Positions 1 to 9,577 of a stretch of 64,000 nucleotides of DNA are shown one piece after another. Numbering within the stretch: the stretch's first letter is position 1; each line of letters starts with the position of its first letter. This stretch comes from Pseudobacteroides cellulosolvens ATCC 35603 = DSM 2933 (GTDB taxonomy: Bacteria; Bacillota; Clostridia; Acetivibrionales; DSM-2933). A model generated the notes under the pieces. That model saw only the letters and a program-made list of their open reading frames with translations. It did not search any database and had not been told where the DNA came from. The stretch lies in the NCBI RefSeq assembly GCF_001262605.1, contig NZ_LGTC01000001.1, forward strand, positions 3,971,001 through 4,035,000, written 5' to 3'. The position numbers and the translations under genes are program-made.

Positions 1-3000
1 GATACTATATCAGATTGTTTGAAAGAAGTATCATTTTTCCCGTTATATTGCCTATTAAGCTTTACTAATTTACTTTCTTCCGTAATAGAGTCTTTTATTT
101 GTCCCTTAAAGGTTGAGGTTACTGCAATTTCACCTTGAATATTGCTGAATTTAATGCCTTCAAGGCTCTTTGAAGTCAATTGAATCCTGAATTTATCAGC
201 CTTCTTAAGCTCAACATCTTTTTTCTTACCATCAAGTTCATAGGTAAACCTACTGGTTTTTTGAGTATCAGGCACCGTATTCATTGCATAATTGATTCTT
301 TCAAGGTTGGTTATTATATCTCTTCCCGAATTTTGAGAAATATACCTGTGAAGTCCTTCCTTTTCAGGGAGATCAAGCTTAAGGGCTACCAATGAGCATA
401 AAGCAGTAATCTCAATTATATCGTCCTTACTAGTTCCAAAATCCATATATGCTAACGGGTCGATTTTCTTGAGCTTGCCCTCTGTTACCTTTGCATATTC
501 CTCTCTGGCAGTCTTTATATCCCCCAACTCTGCAAGGGCCAGGCATAGATATATCTTATCCTTGTATGATATCCCTTTTGATGCCAACAAGTTTTTGACA
601 TCATATAGTACAGGCTCATTTAAAGATGCAAGCCCATAGAAGGATGCAGCTACATCTGTCGGCTGTGACTCTTTATCCTCTATTGTTTTATAGAAATACA
701 GTTTTAAGCTGCTTTTGTCAAATTCATCCTCAGAAATAGCACATATTTTAGCAGATAACTCAGGATTGGCACTGTCATATTTAAGTAAAGCTATCCCTCC
801 GTTTTCCAACTGATATTTGGTAAATTCAAAGTTTTCCTCCATGCTATTAACCTGAAAATATTTCTTCAAGAGATCCTGGGAAAGCTTCCTGCAAAGCTTT
901 TGATCAACCCTTTCCCCCCATGTGCAATCTAAAGACCATAGTGTATCCGAAAACTCAGATATAGCTGCATTATAAAATTCAAGAGTCGTAAGGGTTTTGC
1001 CCCCTTCAATTTTCAAGCCGTCTGCAAGCTTATATGTTTTGAATTTTTCAGCTTCCAATATATTTTTAACAACCGAAAAGTCCTTTTTAATTCCATCATT
1101 GAAGTTTTTACATTTCACCTTAACGGTAACGGAATACTGTCCTTCTTTAAGGCTGCCAAGGGACTGGCTTGTAAAGAGATTTACCTTTCCAACTTTATTA
1201 AACTCCTTTTTAACTCCATTATTTCCTTCCAATAATACACTGTAAGTTACATCATCACCGCTCTTAACACCTGTTCCAAAAGCCCTCATTGTTAATTCAG
1301 GGTTATCATTTTCCATGAATATTTTATTAAAAATTATGTCTGCAAAAAACGGCAGCTTGACATTAATATTGGTCTTTCCGTTTCCTGCCTTTAAATCATC
1401 TGATACACCCTGGTAGGTAATTCTCCATGACGTAAGGTTATCAGGCACCTTAAAGTTTGCCTTAGCTTTTCCGTCCGCCCCGACTTTCACAGTGTCAAAA
1501 TATGCATTATCTTTAAAGTCTGAACGGATGGTCTTATCTCCTCCCTCACCGCATTCTGCACCGCCAAACCTGTTTAAATCAGTGGGCTGATAGGAGAAAT
1601 AGCTTGCTTCCTCCCCTTCAGAAATGTTTTTTGAGTATATGGCCCCTAATGTGTCTACAAATTGGTCCTGTATTGCAAAAAATGCTTCATCCACAACACT
1701 GATATTCACATCCGCAGGACAGGGGTTTCCTGATTTATCATTCACCTCTATATCAAGGTTAACTGTATCCCCAGGCTTGTAATCGCTTTTATCCGGCTTT
1801 ACCTCTACATTAAGTTCTTTTTCAGAATAATCATATAAAATATTGGTGTTTCCTGCATCATATACATTTTTACCGTCAAAATATACCGCCTTTACATATA
1901 TATTCGGAATTTTGTTTTTATCCATTTCGAAGGAGTATTTAAAGTCTTCGGATATGCTGTACCCTGCCAAACCCTTCCTCTGTACTACAAATAACACCCT
2001 TGTATCAGGCTTTTTACTAAGGCTTTCACCACCATACTTAACCTCAATCACAGCCTTTTCACCAAGTTTGTATGTGTTTTTCCCATCTTCAGTTACCAGG
2101 GAGTATGTTTTAAACTCGGAATTGTAAATGTTGTAGTAGTTATTGATGAATTTGATTTCCTCAATCATCCTGCCTTTGCCGTCGGCTCCTGTAACCTTTA
2201 CATAATACACCCTATATTCCTTGGAATTCTTTTCAATAGGAACACTGAATTCGTATACGCCGTTTGATGTTGTAAAATCTTCCTCCTTTACAACACTTTC
2301 AACCTCTTTGTATTCATACTTTTTCTCAACCCTTTTATTTATGAAATCATAATATTCTCCTATAACTTTTTGCTCCCAGTGCTTTTCGTAAACTTTTGCC
2401 TTCAATCTCCTATCTGCAGCTTTCCCCTTATAAAAGCTTTCATCTTGATACACCATTTCGCCATGTTCTTTTGCTTTATCAATATCAATAAGGTTTGTTT
2501 CCACCTTTATCCTAGCTGTATTATTTGAAACCTCGGATTTTACCTCTACCATTGTATCCCTTGGAAATACTATTACAGAGCCTGATGAGCTTATAACAGC
2601 TTCTTCAGATTGGTTATTGTTTACAAACAAATTAAATGTAGTAGGCCTCCATGAACTGTCGATGTAAAAGCTTTCAGGAATAAAATTTAAACTTCCATGT
2701 CCGTCATCTCCACATGAGATAACACCATTTGAATGCCGATTAATACCGGCATCATAGTCAAGCTTTATCCCAGGAACCGGAGAACCTTCAAAAAAGCTGG
2801 CCTGTATATCAAAATTAACCTTTTCCCATGCTGCGGCAATCTTCTTATCAGGCTCAACGTTTATTCTATATGCAGGTTTGGTATATTCCTTTACCTCAAA
2901 AGAACTTTCAATAATAGTCCTTTTCCCGAATTTCAACATAATTGAATAGCTGCCCGATGCAAGATTATCCAAAGTAATCTCATCCTTTATGAAACCCGAA

Positions 3001-4652
3001 GGAGTAAGCATGATTTCCTTTGTTTGAAGGCCTGGAAGATCATTTTCCTCAAAGTAGGAGTAATCATACCTGTAAAGAACCAGCTCTGCCTTTTCGGGCA
3101 TTGGCGTTCCGTCTCTAGGCCTAACCATCCCCCATATCCTGACTGTATCATTAGGCAGATACATTCCTCTATCAAGATACATATATGTCCAGTAAAGATC
3201 GTTTACAGGTTGTTCTCCATCTTTATTCATATACCAGTTGGTTTTGGTCACATATGCAAAGAACGTAGGTTTGTTTTTATTATTAATTTTAAATATGCGA
3301 TAACCTGTATCCTCAGGAATATTAATCTTGCCATCGATAAAGGCAAGACCATCATCTCCCGAAATTGCCTTTTGATTTTCATCTGAGCTAACCGTTACGT
3401 CCCCCAATGGCTTACCTGTTATGGAATCATTGAGCCAAACCAGTGTTTTATCCCTGCACACTGAAATATAAGTTGATATATCACTTACCTGTAAAAGTGT
3501 TCTAAATGTTCTACTTCCATACTTAATCCTTATAAGATATTGCCCTTCAGGCATCTTTGCCGGAAAGCTTATATAGCTGTAATAGTAGTCATCATTTGTA
3601 TTTTCCACTTTGGAATTGAAGGATGATATCTTTTCCAGCTTTAAGGAATCCAATTGATCATTACTGTTATCCTTTACGGCCCAGTATGGCAAACTGTTCA
3701 TTATTTCCACAGACTTTAAAAAGTCACTGTCATTCTGGTACTTCAGAACTTCAATGGATACACTGCCGTCTTTAATCTTATCATATGTATTTACCTGGAG
3801 CACAGGAACAACATCTGACGCAAAATTGTATATGGCCTGTGAAAACCAAAACCCAGGTGCAGATTGTTGATTATTGTTTTGAGGATTATTGGTCTGGAAT
3901 TTAAAAATATAATCCCTCTCCAGTTTATCCTCTCCATCTCTAAGCCCTAATCCCTTCTTTAAAGTAACTGTATAAATCATTCCAGGCTCAAGTTTCTCCG
4001 GTACAAAAACAGCTACCTTTTTATGGTATTCAAACCGTCCCTTAACCTTTGGACTTATTTCAAAATACTTGTCAAATTCCTCAAAATTCTCATGACTCAT
4101 AGTAATCTCAATGCCGGTATTGGTTTCTACATTGGTAGCCATATCCCTTGGCAGGGTTCTGACTACCCTGAAGGTCTTTTTAGTCTGGAATGCCCAGGAA
4201 TAATTATTTGAAGATTGGCCCTCAGGTATTCCATCTTGCGAAGGCTTAGGCTGAAGTGCTTCAAATTTATATACACTGTTGGGCACTAAAGGCTCATCCG
4301 CTTTAACACTGAATGAAGTTGCTGAAAGCTTCTTAACTGCAAAAGACACATTTGGAGTAATCTTAAGAGCCTTTTTAATATAACTCTCATCACACTCTTT
4401 TTCACTGGTCACTTTAAAACCTGAGTTAACCTCAACACCTGTTCCGTCATAGCTTAGTGGTTCAATATTAGTTATCTTTACAACTTTTTCAGCTTTTGTA
4501 GTCTGTGAATTAAAAGTAAGCTTTTCCTTGTAATCGGATTTAAAAAACAGCCTGTTAACTGCAAACGCTGTTATCGCAACAAATATGACAGTTGCAACAA
4601 TAATTGCTGTAACGGCAAACTTATTGCTTTTATACAAATCTTTTATATTCAT
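1..4652 (-). CDS. Alpha-2-macroglobulin-like surface protein, partial (C-terminus outside window)
   Basis: About 1550 codons are visible and the gene runs off the left edge. The N-terminus has a short basic stretch and a hydrophobic anchor (about residues 12-33) with no lipobox Cys, so it is probably membrane-anchored and extracytoplasmic. Next come bacterial Ig-like (Big_5-type) segments, then the MG2-type hallmark YLDRGMYLPNDTV near 3140-3180 and further macroglobulin-type beta-sandwich domains, then a helical region typical of the complement/TED domain. The expected thioester motif (CxEQ) is not seen; the best-placed Cys reads CTWGER near 920. Family role is protease trapping or envelope defence; here function is inferred from architecture only. 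The start is ATG at 4652, preceded by a strong GGGAGGGG ribosome binding site. Confidence 0.8.
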   Translation of the reverse strand, partial: MNIKDLYKSNKFAVTAIIVATVIFVAITAFAVNRLFFKSDYKEKLTFNSQTTKAEKVVKITNIEPLSYDGTGVEVNSGFKVTSEKECDESYIKKALKITPNVSFAVKKLSATSFSVKADEPLVPNSVYKFEALQPKPSQDGIPEGQSSNNYSWAFQTKKTFRVVRTLPRDMATNVETNTGIEITMSHENFEEFDKYFEISPKVKGRFEYHKKVAVFVPEKLEPGMIYTVTLKKGLGLRDGEDKLERDYIFKFQTNNPQNNNQQSAPGFWFSQAIYNFASDVVPVLQVNTYDKIKDGSVSIEVLKYQNDSDFLKSVEIMNSLPYWAVKDNSNDQLDSLKLEKISSFNSKVENTNDDYYYSYISFPAKMPEGQYLIRIKYGSRTFRTLLQVSDISTYISVCRDKTLVWLNDSITGKPLGDVTVSSDENQKAISGDDGLAFIDGKINIPEDTGYRIFKINNKNKPTFFAYVTKTNWYMNKDGEQPVNDLYWTYMYLDRGMYLPNDTVRIWGMVRPRDGTPMPEKAELVLYRYDYSYFEENDLPGLQTKEIMLTPSGFIKDEITLDNLASGSYSIMLKFGKRTIIESSFEVKEYTKPAYRINVEPDKKIAAAWEKVNFDIQASFFEGSPVPGIKLDYDAGINRHSNGVISCGDDGHGSLNFIPESFYIDSSWRPTTFNLFVNNNQSEEAVISSSGSVIVFPRDTMVEVKSEVSNNTARIKVETNLIDIDKAKEHGEMVYQDESFYKGKAADRRLKAKVYEKHWEQKVIGEYYDFINKRVEKKYEYKEVESVVKEEDFTTSNGVYEFSVPIEKNSKEYRVYYVKVTGADGKGRMIEEIKFINNYYNIYNSEFKTYSLVTEDGKNTYKLGEKAVIEVKYGGESLSKKPDTRVLFVVQRKGLAGYSISEDFKYSFEMDKNKIPNIYVKAVYFDGKNVYDAGNTNILYDYSEKELNVEVKPDKSDYKPGDTVNLDIEVNDKSGNPCPADVNISVVDEAFFAIQDQFVDTLGAIYSKNISEGEEASYFSYQPTDLNRFGGAECGEGGDKTIRSDFKDNAYFDTVKVGADGKAKANFKVPDNLTSWRITYQGVSDDLKAGNGKTNINVKLPFFADIIFNKIFMENDNPELTMRAFGTGVKSGDDVTYSVLLEGNNGVKKEFNKVGKVNLFTSQSLGSLKEGQYSVTVKVKCKNFNDGIKKDFSVVKNILEAEKFKTYKLADGLKIEGGKTLTTLEFYNAAISEFSDTLWSLDCTWGERVDQKLCRKLSQDLLKKYFQVNSMEENFEFTKYQLENGGIALLKYDSANPELSAKICAISEDEFDKSSLKLYFYKTIEDKESQPTDVAASFYGLASLNEPVLYDVKNLLASKGISYKDKIYLCLALAELGDIKTAREEYAKVTEGKLKKIDPLAYMDFGTSKDDIIEITALCSLVALKLDLPEKEGLHRYISQNSGRDIITNLERINYAMNTVPDTQKTSRFTYELDGKKKDVELKKADKFRIQLTSKSLEGIKFSNIQGEIAVTSTFKGQIKDSITEESKLVKLNRQYNGKNDTSFKQSDIV

Positions 4653-4810
4653 CAAATTCCCCTCCCATTAAATTTTACAATGCTTGATAATTCATTGCAG
4701 CTTATAAATAGAGTATATTATATTCTAATATTACTACAAATCTCCACATAATAATTTACAAAATAGTTAAGGATAATAGACAAGTTAATACTCACAGAAA
4801 TATTACATGC

Positions 4811-4848
4811 AGACAAAAAGACCTGCATGATCTCTATAGAAGGTCTTC
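4811..4848 (-). terminator. Rho-independent terminator after the DUF3788 gene
   Basis: Read on the minus strand, AAGACC (4847-4842) pairs with GGTCTT (4823-4818) across an 18-base loop, followed directly by a short T run. It lies about 55 bases past the DUF3788 stop codon. The remaining intergenic DNA up to the macroglobulin start shows nothing else clear. Confidence 0.5.
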
Positions 4849-4902
4849 TTGGGTTAGTGTTTATACCTCTTATGTTAATACTTTTTTAGGTTTATAATGC
4901 TT

Positions 4903-5334
4903 TCATTTAGGTTTTACTCGTGCAGCAATAAGCCTCTTAACATCGCCAAGCACACACGTATCTTTCACCTCTACCATGAGCCAGCGTCCTCCGCAAGCAA
5001 AGGTTGTTCTAGAATATAAGTCTTTTATATACTGTGTAAAAGTACCTAGCATCATTTCAACTTCTGTTTCTTCCTTGGCACCTACTACAACCAATGCTAT
5101 AAAGTAGCCTTCCATCGGATACAGGGTACACAATGACTTGCCGCTCTTTTGGTATTTTATATTCCAACCCGGCTGTGCTGCACATTTACTGTACGACATT
5201 TTAGGCTGAACATTATATGTACTTTCTATGTACGATAATAGTTTGAGCCATAAATCTGACCCTTGTCCGATGAACTGGTTAACATCGTCAACAGTCGGCC
5301 TTTGAGTGTCATTAAAAAGATTATTCCATTTCAT
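4903..5334 (-). CDS. DUF3788 family protein
   Basis: A small soluble protein of about 143 residues. The pattern (N-terminal WNNLFNDTQRPT, then LYPMEGYF and a central GGRWLMVEV) is what I recognise as DUF3788, a family often found near small accessory genes and without a known reaction. No signal peptide or membrane segment is visible. The second in-frame ATG (5334) is preferred because AAGGAAG lies six bases upstream; the first ATG (5340) abuts it. It is followed by a terminator and lies 20 bases downstream of the methyltransferase, so the two are probably co-transcribed. Confidence 0.75.
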   Translation of the reverse strand: MKWNNLFNDTQRPTVDDVNQFIGQGSDLWLKLLSYIESTYNVQPKMSYSKCAAQPGWNIKYQKSGKSLCTLYPMEGYFIALVVVGAKEETEVEMMLGTFTQYIKDLYSRTTFACGGRWLMVEVKDTCVLGDVKRLIAARVKPK

Positions 5335-5354
5335 AATCATCTTCCTTTTATATT

Positions 5355-6086
5355 TTATACTGATGCAACCAATACCATCATGAAAGAATTATTCTTATCA
5401 AAACTGCCTCCGTTAAAATCTCCAAAAAACTCTATTTTTTCATATCCATTATCAGAAAACACATTCTTTATATCGTCATACAGAAGGGGATAAAGCGGTA
5501 TTTCATTATCATATTTTTGATTATCTACTGACAAAACAGTTTTAAAATATACTTTATTTTCCACTCTATCATACCTGTATAACCTCTCAAATGTCAACCC
5601 TGCTTCCTCATTAAAAATAGTCGGTAAAGACTTTATATCTTTTGAAATCACCCTGTCATAATTAATCACCTGGATTATTAAACTTCCATTACTACCGATA
5701 ATATCCTTTACATCACTAATAAATTCTTTGATTTGGGTTAAATTGTCCAAATGCACTAAGGAATTACCAATACAAAATACAGTATCAAATTTATTGCCGT
5801 GGAATTTCTCCTTCAAGCCAAGCATATTTGCATGCAAAAATTTTAATTTGCCGTTCAAATTTTGGGCTTTGATTGCCAAATTTTCAATCATATTTTTATC
5901 AATATCCACTGCCGTTACATCGTAGCCGTGCTTGCACAATTCCATAGAATAACCTCCTGTACCGCATGCAACATCGAGAATAGATTTCGGAGGATTGCCT
6001 GAAGTCCTTCGTAAAAACTCTACTGTATTCATAGAGACAGGAAAAATATAATCATAATACTTTGAAATCTCTTCATAAAAAGCCAT
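5355..6086 (-). CDS. Class I SAM-dependent methyltransferase
   Basis: A Rossmann-fold methyltransferase of about 243 residues. Motif I is LDVACGTGGYS, followed by the acidic end of strand 2 (VTAVDID) and a post-motif CIGNSLVHLD segment. It resembles small-molecule methyltransferases of the Methyltransf_11/25 type; the substrate cannot be read from sequence. The start at 6086 (MAFYEEISKYYDYIF) is chosen over 6113 because AGGAGAG sits eight bases upstream and the extra nine residues look non-native. Neighbours are an HD-domain protein upstream and DUF3788 downstream, all in one direction. Confidence 0.85.
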   Translation of the reverse strand: MAFYEEISKYYDYIFPVSMNTVEFLRRTSGNPPKSILDVACGTGGYSMELCKHGYDVTAVDIDKNMIENLAIKAQNLNGKLKFLHANMLGLKEKFHGNKFDTVFCIGNSLVHLDNLTQIKEFISDVKDIIGSNGSLIIQVINYDRVISKDIKSLPTIFNEEAGLTFERLYRYDRVENKVYFKTVLSVDNQKYDNEIPLYPLLYDDIKNVFSDNGYEKIEFFGDFNGGSFDKNNSFMMVLVASV

Positions 6087-6142
6087 TACAAACACTCTCC
6101 TTTGTTTGAACAAATATATCCCAAAAGATATATATTGTTATT

Positions 6143-6628
6143 TTAAATACCATACATAGCTTCAATAATTTTATTTCCCGTATCTGTTTTAAAGTATTTC
6201 TCTTTAATCGATTTAATAGATATAATATCCAGAGAATCTTCATCAATATTCACTATGAAATCCGCTTCTATAAGAATTTGAAAATCAATGCCGTCTATCT
6301 TACTATAACTATGATGATTACCTATCAAGTAACAAACCCTGTTAATAATTGTTTGCTCCATTCCAATTTTCTTTAAAATCCTCTCTGCAATTGGCGGGCC
6401 TTCAATCTCCTGATACTTTCCTGCAGAGGAATTATATTTTCTTTCAGCTTCTTTTATCCCTATATCATGCAAAACCGCAGCAAGTTCTATAACTGTCCTT
6501 ATTTCTTCTGTAACAGATTCCTTCCCACTTATAGTCTTAGCAAAACCATAAACTTTTATAGCATGATTTATCCTTCTAACATCTTGTTGGTTATAATCTA
6601 TTAAACTTTCTAATGCTTTTGATATCAT
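6143..6628 (-). CDS. HD-domain metal-dependent phosphohydrolase
   Basis: A protein of about 161 residues with the HD signature: an upstream His (RRINHAIKVYGFA), the central LHDIG pair, the later GNHHSY and a terminal Asp (EADFIVNID). This is the full H...HD...H...D metal-binding set, so the protein is probably an active phosphohydrolase on a nucleotide or similar small substrate; the substrate is unknown. The start at 6628 (MISKALESLIDYNQQ) fits the AGGAGAGG upstream better than the first ATG at 6658. It is close to the methyltransferase gene downstream. Confidence 0.8.
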   Translation of the reverse strand: MISKALESLIDYNQQDVRRINHAIKVYGFAKTISGKESVTEEIRTVIELAAVLHDIGIKEAERKYNSSAGKYQEIEGPPIAERILKKIGMEQTIINRVCYLIGNHHSYSKIDGIDFQILIEADFIVNIDEDSLDIISIKSIKEKYFKTDTGNKIIEAMYGI

Positions 6629-6782
6629 ATAAATTTCATCCTCTCCTAATATTATCAATTGTAAAACTTAAGTTATAAATATCCTCCACTACACTTTGCG
6701 ATTGGAAATAACATGTAAATTATATACCTTTTTTTGAGAATATGCAGTATCCTGAGATACGATAATGCATCGAATTTCTTAG

Positions 6783-6811
6783 ATATAAAAAAACGCCTTA
6801 CGGCGTTTTTA
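6783..6811 (-). terminator. Intrinsic terminator of the prkA-yhbH-spoVR operon
   Basis: A perfect stem AAAAACGCC/GGCGTTTTT with a four-base loop, flanked by A/T runs on both sides so it can work on both strands. Its right arm overlaps the spoVR stop codon. Confidence 0.85.
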
Positions 6812-8197
6812 TACATTAGTAAGTGAAATCTTTTTCTGTTCATCACACATTATCATTTTCCGTTTTTCATCAAGTATGGTAAGAAGTACTACCTTGCCAT
6901 CCCAGAGATCCTCCACATGCTTCAATGTCTCATAAGCATAGCTTAATTCCAGTTCCCTTCCGTCATACTGGTGCTCCAATACCAATGTGTTGTCCTTCTG
7001 AACATATTCCAACACCTTTATGATGGGTATTCCCGACATACCGACTGAACTTGCAAGGGTATCCCTGATCTTCTTCCAGCCTTCTTCGTCTGCAACCTCG
7101 GATATTATATAGTCATTGCCCCTCTTATCATATTCAAAAAGATTCATCTCCTGGCACAATTCATAGTTTAGATAACGTCTTAGGAAGGACTGGTCTCTTT
7201 CCACTTCCCTGATTTCAAATATCTTCCTCGGATTATCCTGGTAGTTGTTTCTAATGTATTCAAAAATCTTAAACCCAACATAGTACGGATTAATTTGACC
7301 TAAATGAGGTCTTATAACCTGGTTGTGCCTTTTCAAAAACTCAAAATGAAGACCTTGGGAAAGTTCCAGTTTGTTAAGTATTGTATAATGCCAGAAGCTG
7401 GCCCATCCTTCATTCATTATCTTTGTCTCGATCTGTGGCACAAAGTAGGATGTTTCAAACCTTACTATATCAATAAGGTCACGCTCCCAGGAAGTAAGTT
7501 TACCATACCTGGAAACGAACCATAACAAGTCATCATCAGGCTCTATCGGTATCTTTTTGAAATCCGGCACTTCTTCAGGCTGTGTCTGTTTTGGCTCTAA
7601 AAGAGGGTACTCACTCCTAGGCTTCTGATACTTCTCCAATAGTGCTTTCCTCTTCTCATCCTCACTAAGACGCTTTATTCCTATCTCTCGGGGACATTGA
7701 AATTTTAATGCATGAGAAGCATTTAAAATTTTCTCAACCTTTGCATAACCGATGCCTGGGTCTGCAATGTATTCCCTGACCCTGTCTGCATGATTTTTGA
7801 AGGTTTCGATTGTCAATTCAGCTTTGGTTCCATCCCTGAAAAGTCTGTTGTTCTTAAAAAAATCATTGTGTCCATAAACATGGGCTATAGTAAGTATTTG
7901 AAGAAGCAGTGTATTGTCCTTCATGAGGTATGCCAGACAGGGATTAGAGTTTATAACCATCTCGTAAGGTAATCCTGTCAGGTTGTATTTATGCAAAGTT
8001 TTTATTCTTTCATAAGACTTTCCATAGCTCCAGTGCGGGTAGTGGGAAGGCATACCGACATAAGCCTCATAACCTATCATATCCTCATAGCTGCATATTT
8101 CGAATTCCTGCTCATAGTAATCAAGACCTACAGCTTGTGCTATCTCTTCTATTCGTTCATTCCACATCTTAAGTTCATTTATTGTATAGTCAGACAT
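6809..8197 (-). CDS. spoVR: SpoVR family sporulation protein
   Basis: A protein of 462 residues, typical SpoVR length. It starts MSDYTINELKMWNERIEEIA and contains the family's conserved MNEGWASFWHY segment and the RRYLNYELCQEMNLF region. In Bacillus, SpoVR is involved in spore cortex formation; its biochemistry remains unclear. It is the last gene of the set prkA, yhbH, spoVR, separated from yhbH by 73 bases that contain a fragment of the dispersed repeat. A GGGAGGG ribosome site precedes the ATG. The operon terminator overlaps its stop codon. Confidence 0.95.
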   Translation of the reverse strand: MSDYTINELKMWNERIEEIAQAVGLDYYEQEFEICSYEDMIGYEAYVGMPSHYPHWSYGKSYERIKTLHKYNLTGLPYEMVINSNPCLAYLMKDNTLLLQILTIAHVYGHNDFFKNNRLFRDGTKAELTIETFKNHADRVREYIADPGIGYAKVEKILNASHALKFQCPREIGIKRLSEDEKRKALLEKYQKPRSEYPLLEPKQTQPEEVPDFKKIPIEPDDDLLWFVSRYGKLTSWERDLIDIVRFETSYFVPQIETKIMNEGWASFWHYTILNKLELSQGLHFEFLKRHNQVIRPHLGQINPYYVGFKIFEYIRNNYQDNPRKIFEIREVERDQSFLRRYLNYELCQEMNLFEYDKRGNDYIISEVADEEGWKKIRDTLASSVGMSGIPIIKVLEYVQKDNTLVLEHQYDGRELELSYAYETLKHVEDLWDGKVVLLTILDEKRKMIMCDEQKKISLTNV

Positions 8198-8239
8198 TTA
8201 AGACCCTCCCTACACCAAAGAATGCGTAAAACCAATTAT

Positions 8240-8272
8240 CCTTACTCGGAAGTAATATTTCAATTTGTCCTT
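8240..8272 (+). repeat. Fragment of the dispersed palindromic repeat
   Basis: The run CGGAAGTAATATTTCAATT followed by a TCCTTA end matches the terminal arm of the full-length repeats at about 24.7 and 37.4 kb. It lies between yhbH and spoVR. Confidence 0.5.
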
Positions 8273-9512
8273 AATTTGTACCGTCTTTATCAAGCAGCTT
8301 CTTTAGGCCGGGCAGCACATCTTCCTTCTTTGTCATGGTAACAATTGAAAAATTCTTATGCTTCACACCCTTTTGATACTCACTTTTAATCGTACTTATA
8401 GAGGAATAATAGCCAGGTACAATCTCTCCATATCCAAAAAGGTTGGAAACCTCACAAAGCTTGTTTGCATATTCCACTGCTTTTGCATTATCTTCAGCCC
8501 AGTTATCCCCATCACTGCAATGGAATGCGTATATATTCCAGCTTGACGGATTATACCTCTGCTCTATGATTTCAAGTGCCTTTTCATAACCGCTGCTTAT
8601 ATAGGTACCTCCCGACTCACCCTTATGGAAAAACTCATTTTCGCTTACTTCCTTTGCAACTGTTGTATGTGCTACAAATGCCACCTCTACGTTAGCATAT
8701 TTGAGCCTTATAAACTGATAAAGCAAAAAGTAGAAGCTTCTTGCAAGGTACTTTTTTGATTGGTCCATGGACCCAGAAACGTCCATAATGCAAATAACGA
8801 CAGCGTTATAGTCCTTCTTATGTTCTTCCCTTACTCTCCAGTACCTTAAATCATCCTCAATAAAAGGAAACCTTTTAGGCACGTTTTCTGTATTTTGAAC
8901 ATCGGAATATTGATTTTGATCGATATTTTCATCAATATTCTCACCTGAGGATGATTTAGCATCCATTTCTTTCATGGTTCTTTCATATCCCTGCTTACGT
9001 TTTATTTTTTCAATTATAGAACGTTTTTTTGCAAGTCTGGGCGGGATTCCTTTCCTCTGGAAGCCTGAACGCTTGGCATACCTGATCGACTCAAGCTCCC
9101 CAATCCTTTTCCTGTCAAGATCAGGCAGGTTAAGATCATCGAAAAGGTAGCTTATTAGTTCATCTATGGTAATTTCTGTTTCGTAGTAGTCCTCACCTTC
9201 CTGATTGCCTGCCTGACCGGAGCCATTTCCCTGACCTTGGCCCTGGTCTTCACCCACCTTATCTCCCCTCTTTTCATTACCTGTTCCGCTTCCTGCTCCG
9301 GAAGTATTCTTCCCATATATGAACTGGTATTCCTTTATGCTTTTTATGGGGATCTTGATCTTTTTATCTTTTCTCTGTCCTATTATGCTTTCTTCTGCAA
9401 TAATATTTCCAATATTCTTCTTAATAGAGTCCTCGACCAGTTGACGATGTCTCCGCCTGTCTTCTGCCGATCTGTCTTTGCCGCTGCTGCTAAACTCCTT
9501 GAAAATAGCCAT
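8271..9512 (-). CDS. yhbH: YhbH family sporulation protein with VWA-type domain
   Basis: About 413 residues (UPF0229/DUF444 family). The N-terminal part is basic and Gly/Gln-rich (about residues 75-105), followed by a von Willebrand A-like domain with the metal-site motif DVSGSMD near residue 245. YhbH is consistently linked to PrkA and SpoVR in spore formers and, as YeaH, to YeaG in enterics, where it is thought to act with the kinase. The ATG at 9512 (MAIFKEFSSSGKDRS) is preferred over the GTG at 9521 because GGGGTG lies seven bases before it. Confidence 0.92.
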   Translation of the reverse strand: MAIFKEFSSSGKDRSAEDRRRHRQLVEDSIKKNIGNIIAEESIIGQRKDKKIKIPIKSIKEYQFIYGKNTSGAGSGTGNEKRGDKVGEDQGQGQGNGSGQAGNQEGEDYYETEITIDELISYLFDDLNLPDLDRKRIGELESIRYAKRSGFQRKGIPPRLAKKRSIIEKIKRKQGYERTMKEMDAKSSSGENIDENIDQNQYSDVQNTENVPKRFPFIEDDLRYWRVREEHKKDYNAVVICIMDVSGSMDQSKKYLARSFYFLLYQFIRLKYANVEVAFVAHTTVAKEVSENEFFHKGESGGTYISSGYEKALEIIEQRYNPSSWNIYAFHCSDGDNWAEDNAKAVEYANKLCEVSNLFGYGEIVPGYYSSISTIKSEYQKGVKHKNFSIVTMTKKEDVLPGLKKLLDKDGTN

Positions 9513-9577
9513 TTTAATCACCCCATCATCAGGTAATTCTCAAAAATAATTTGATATATTATGCGATACACACATTC

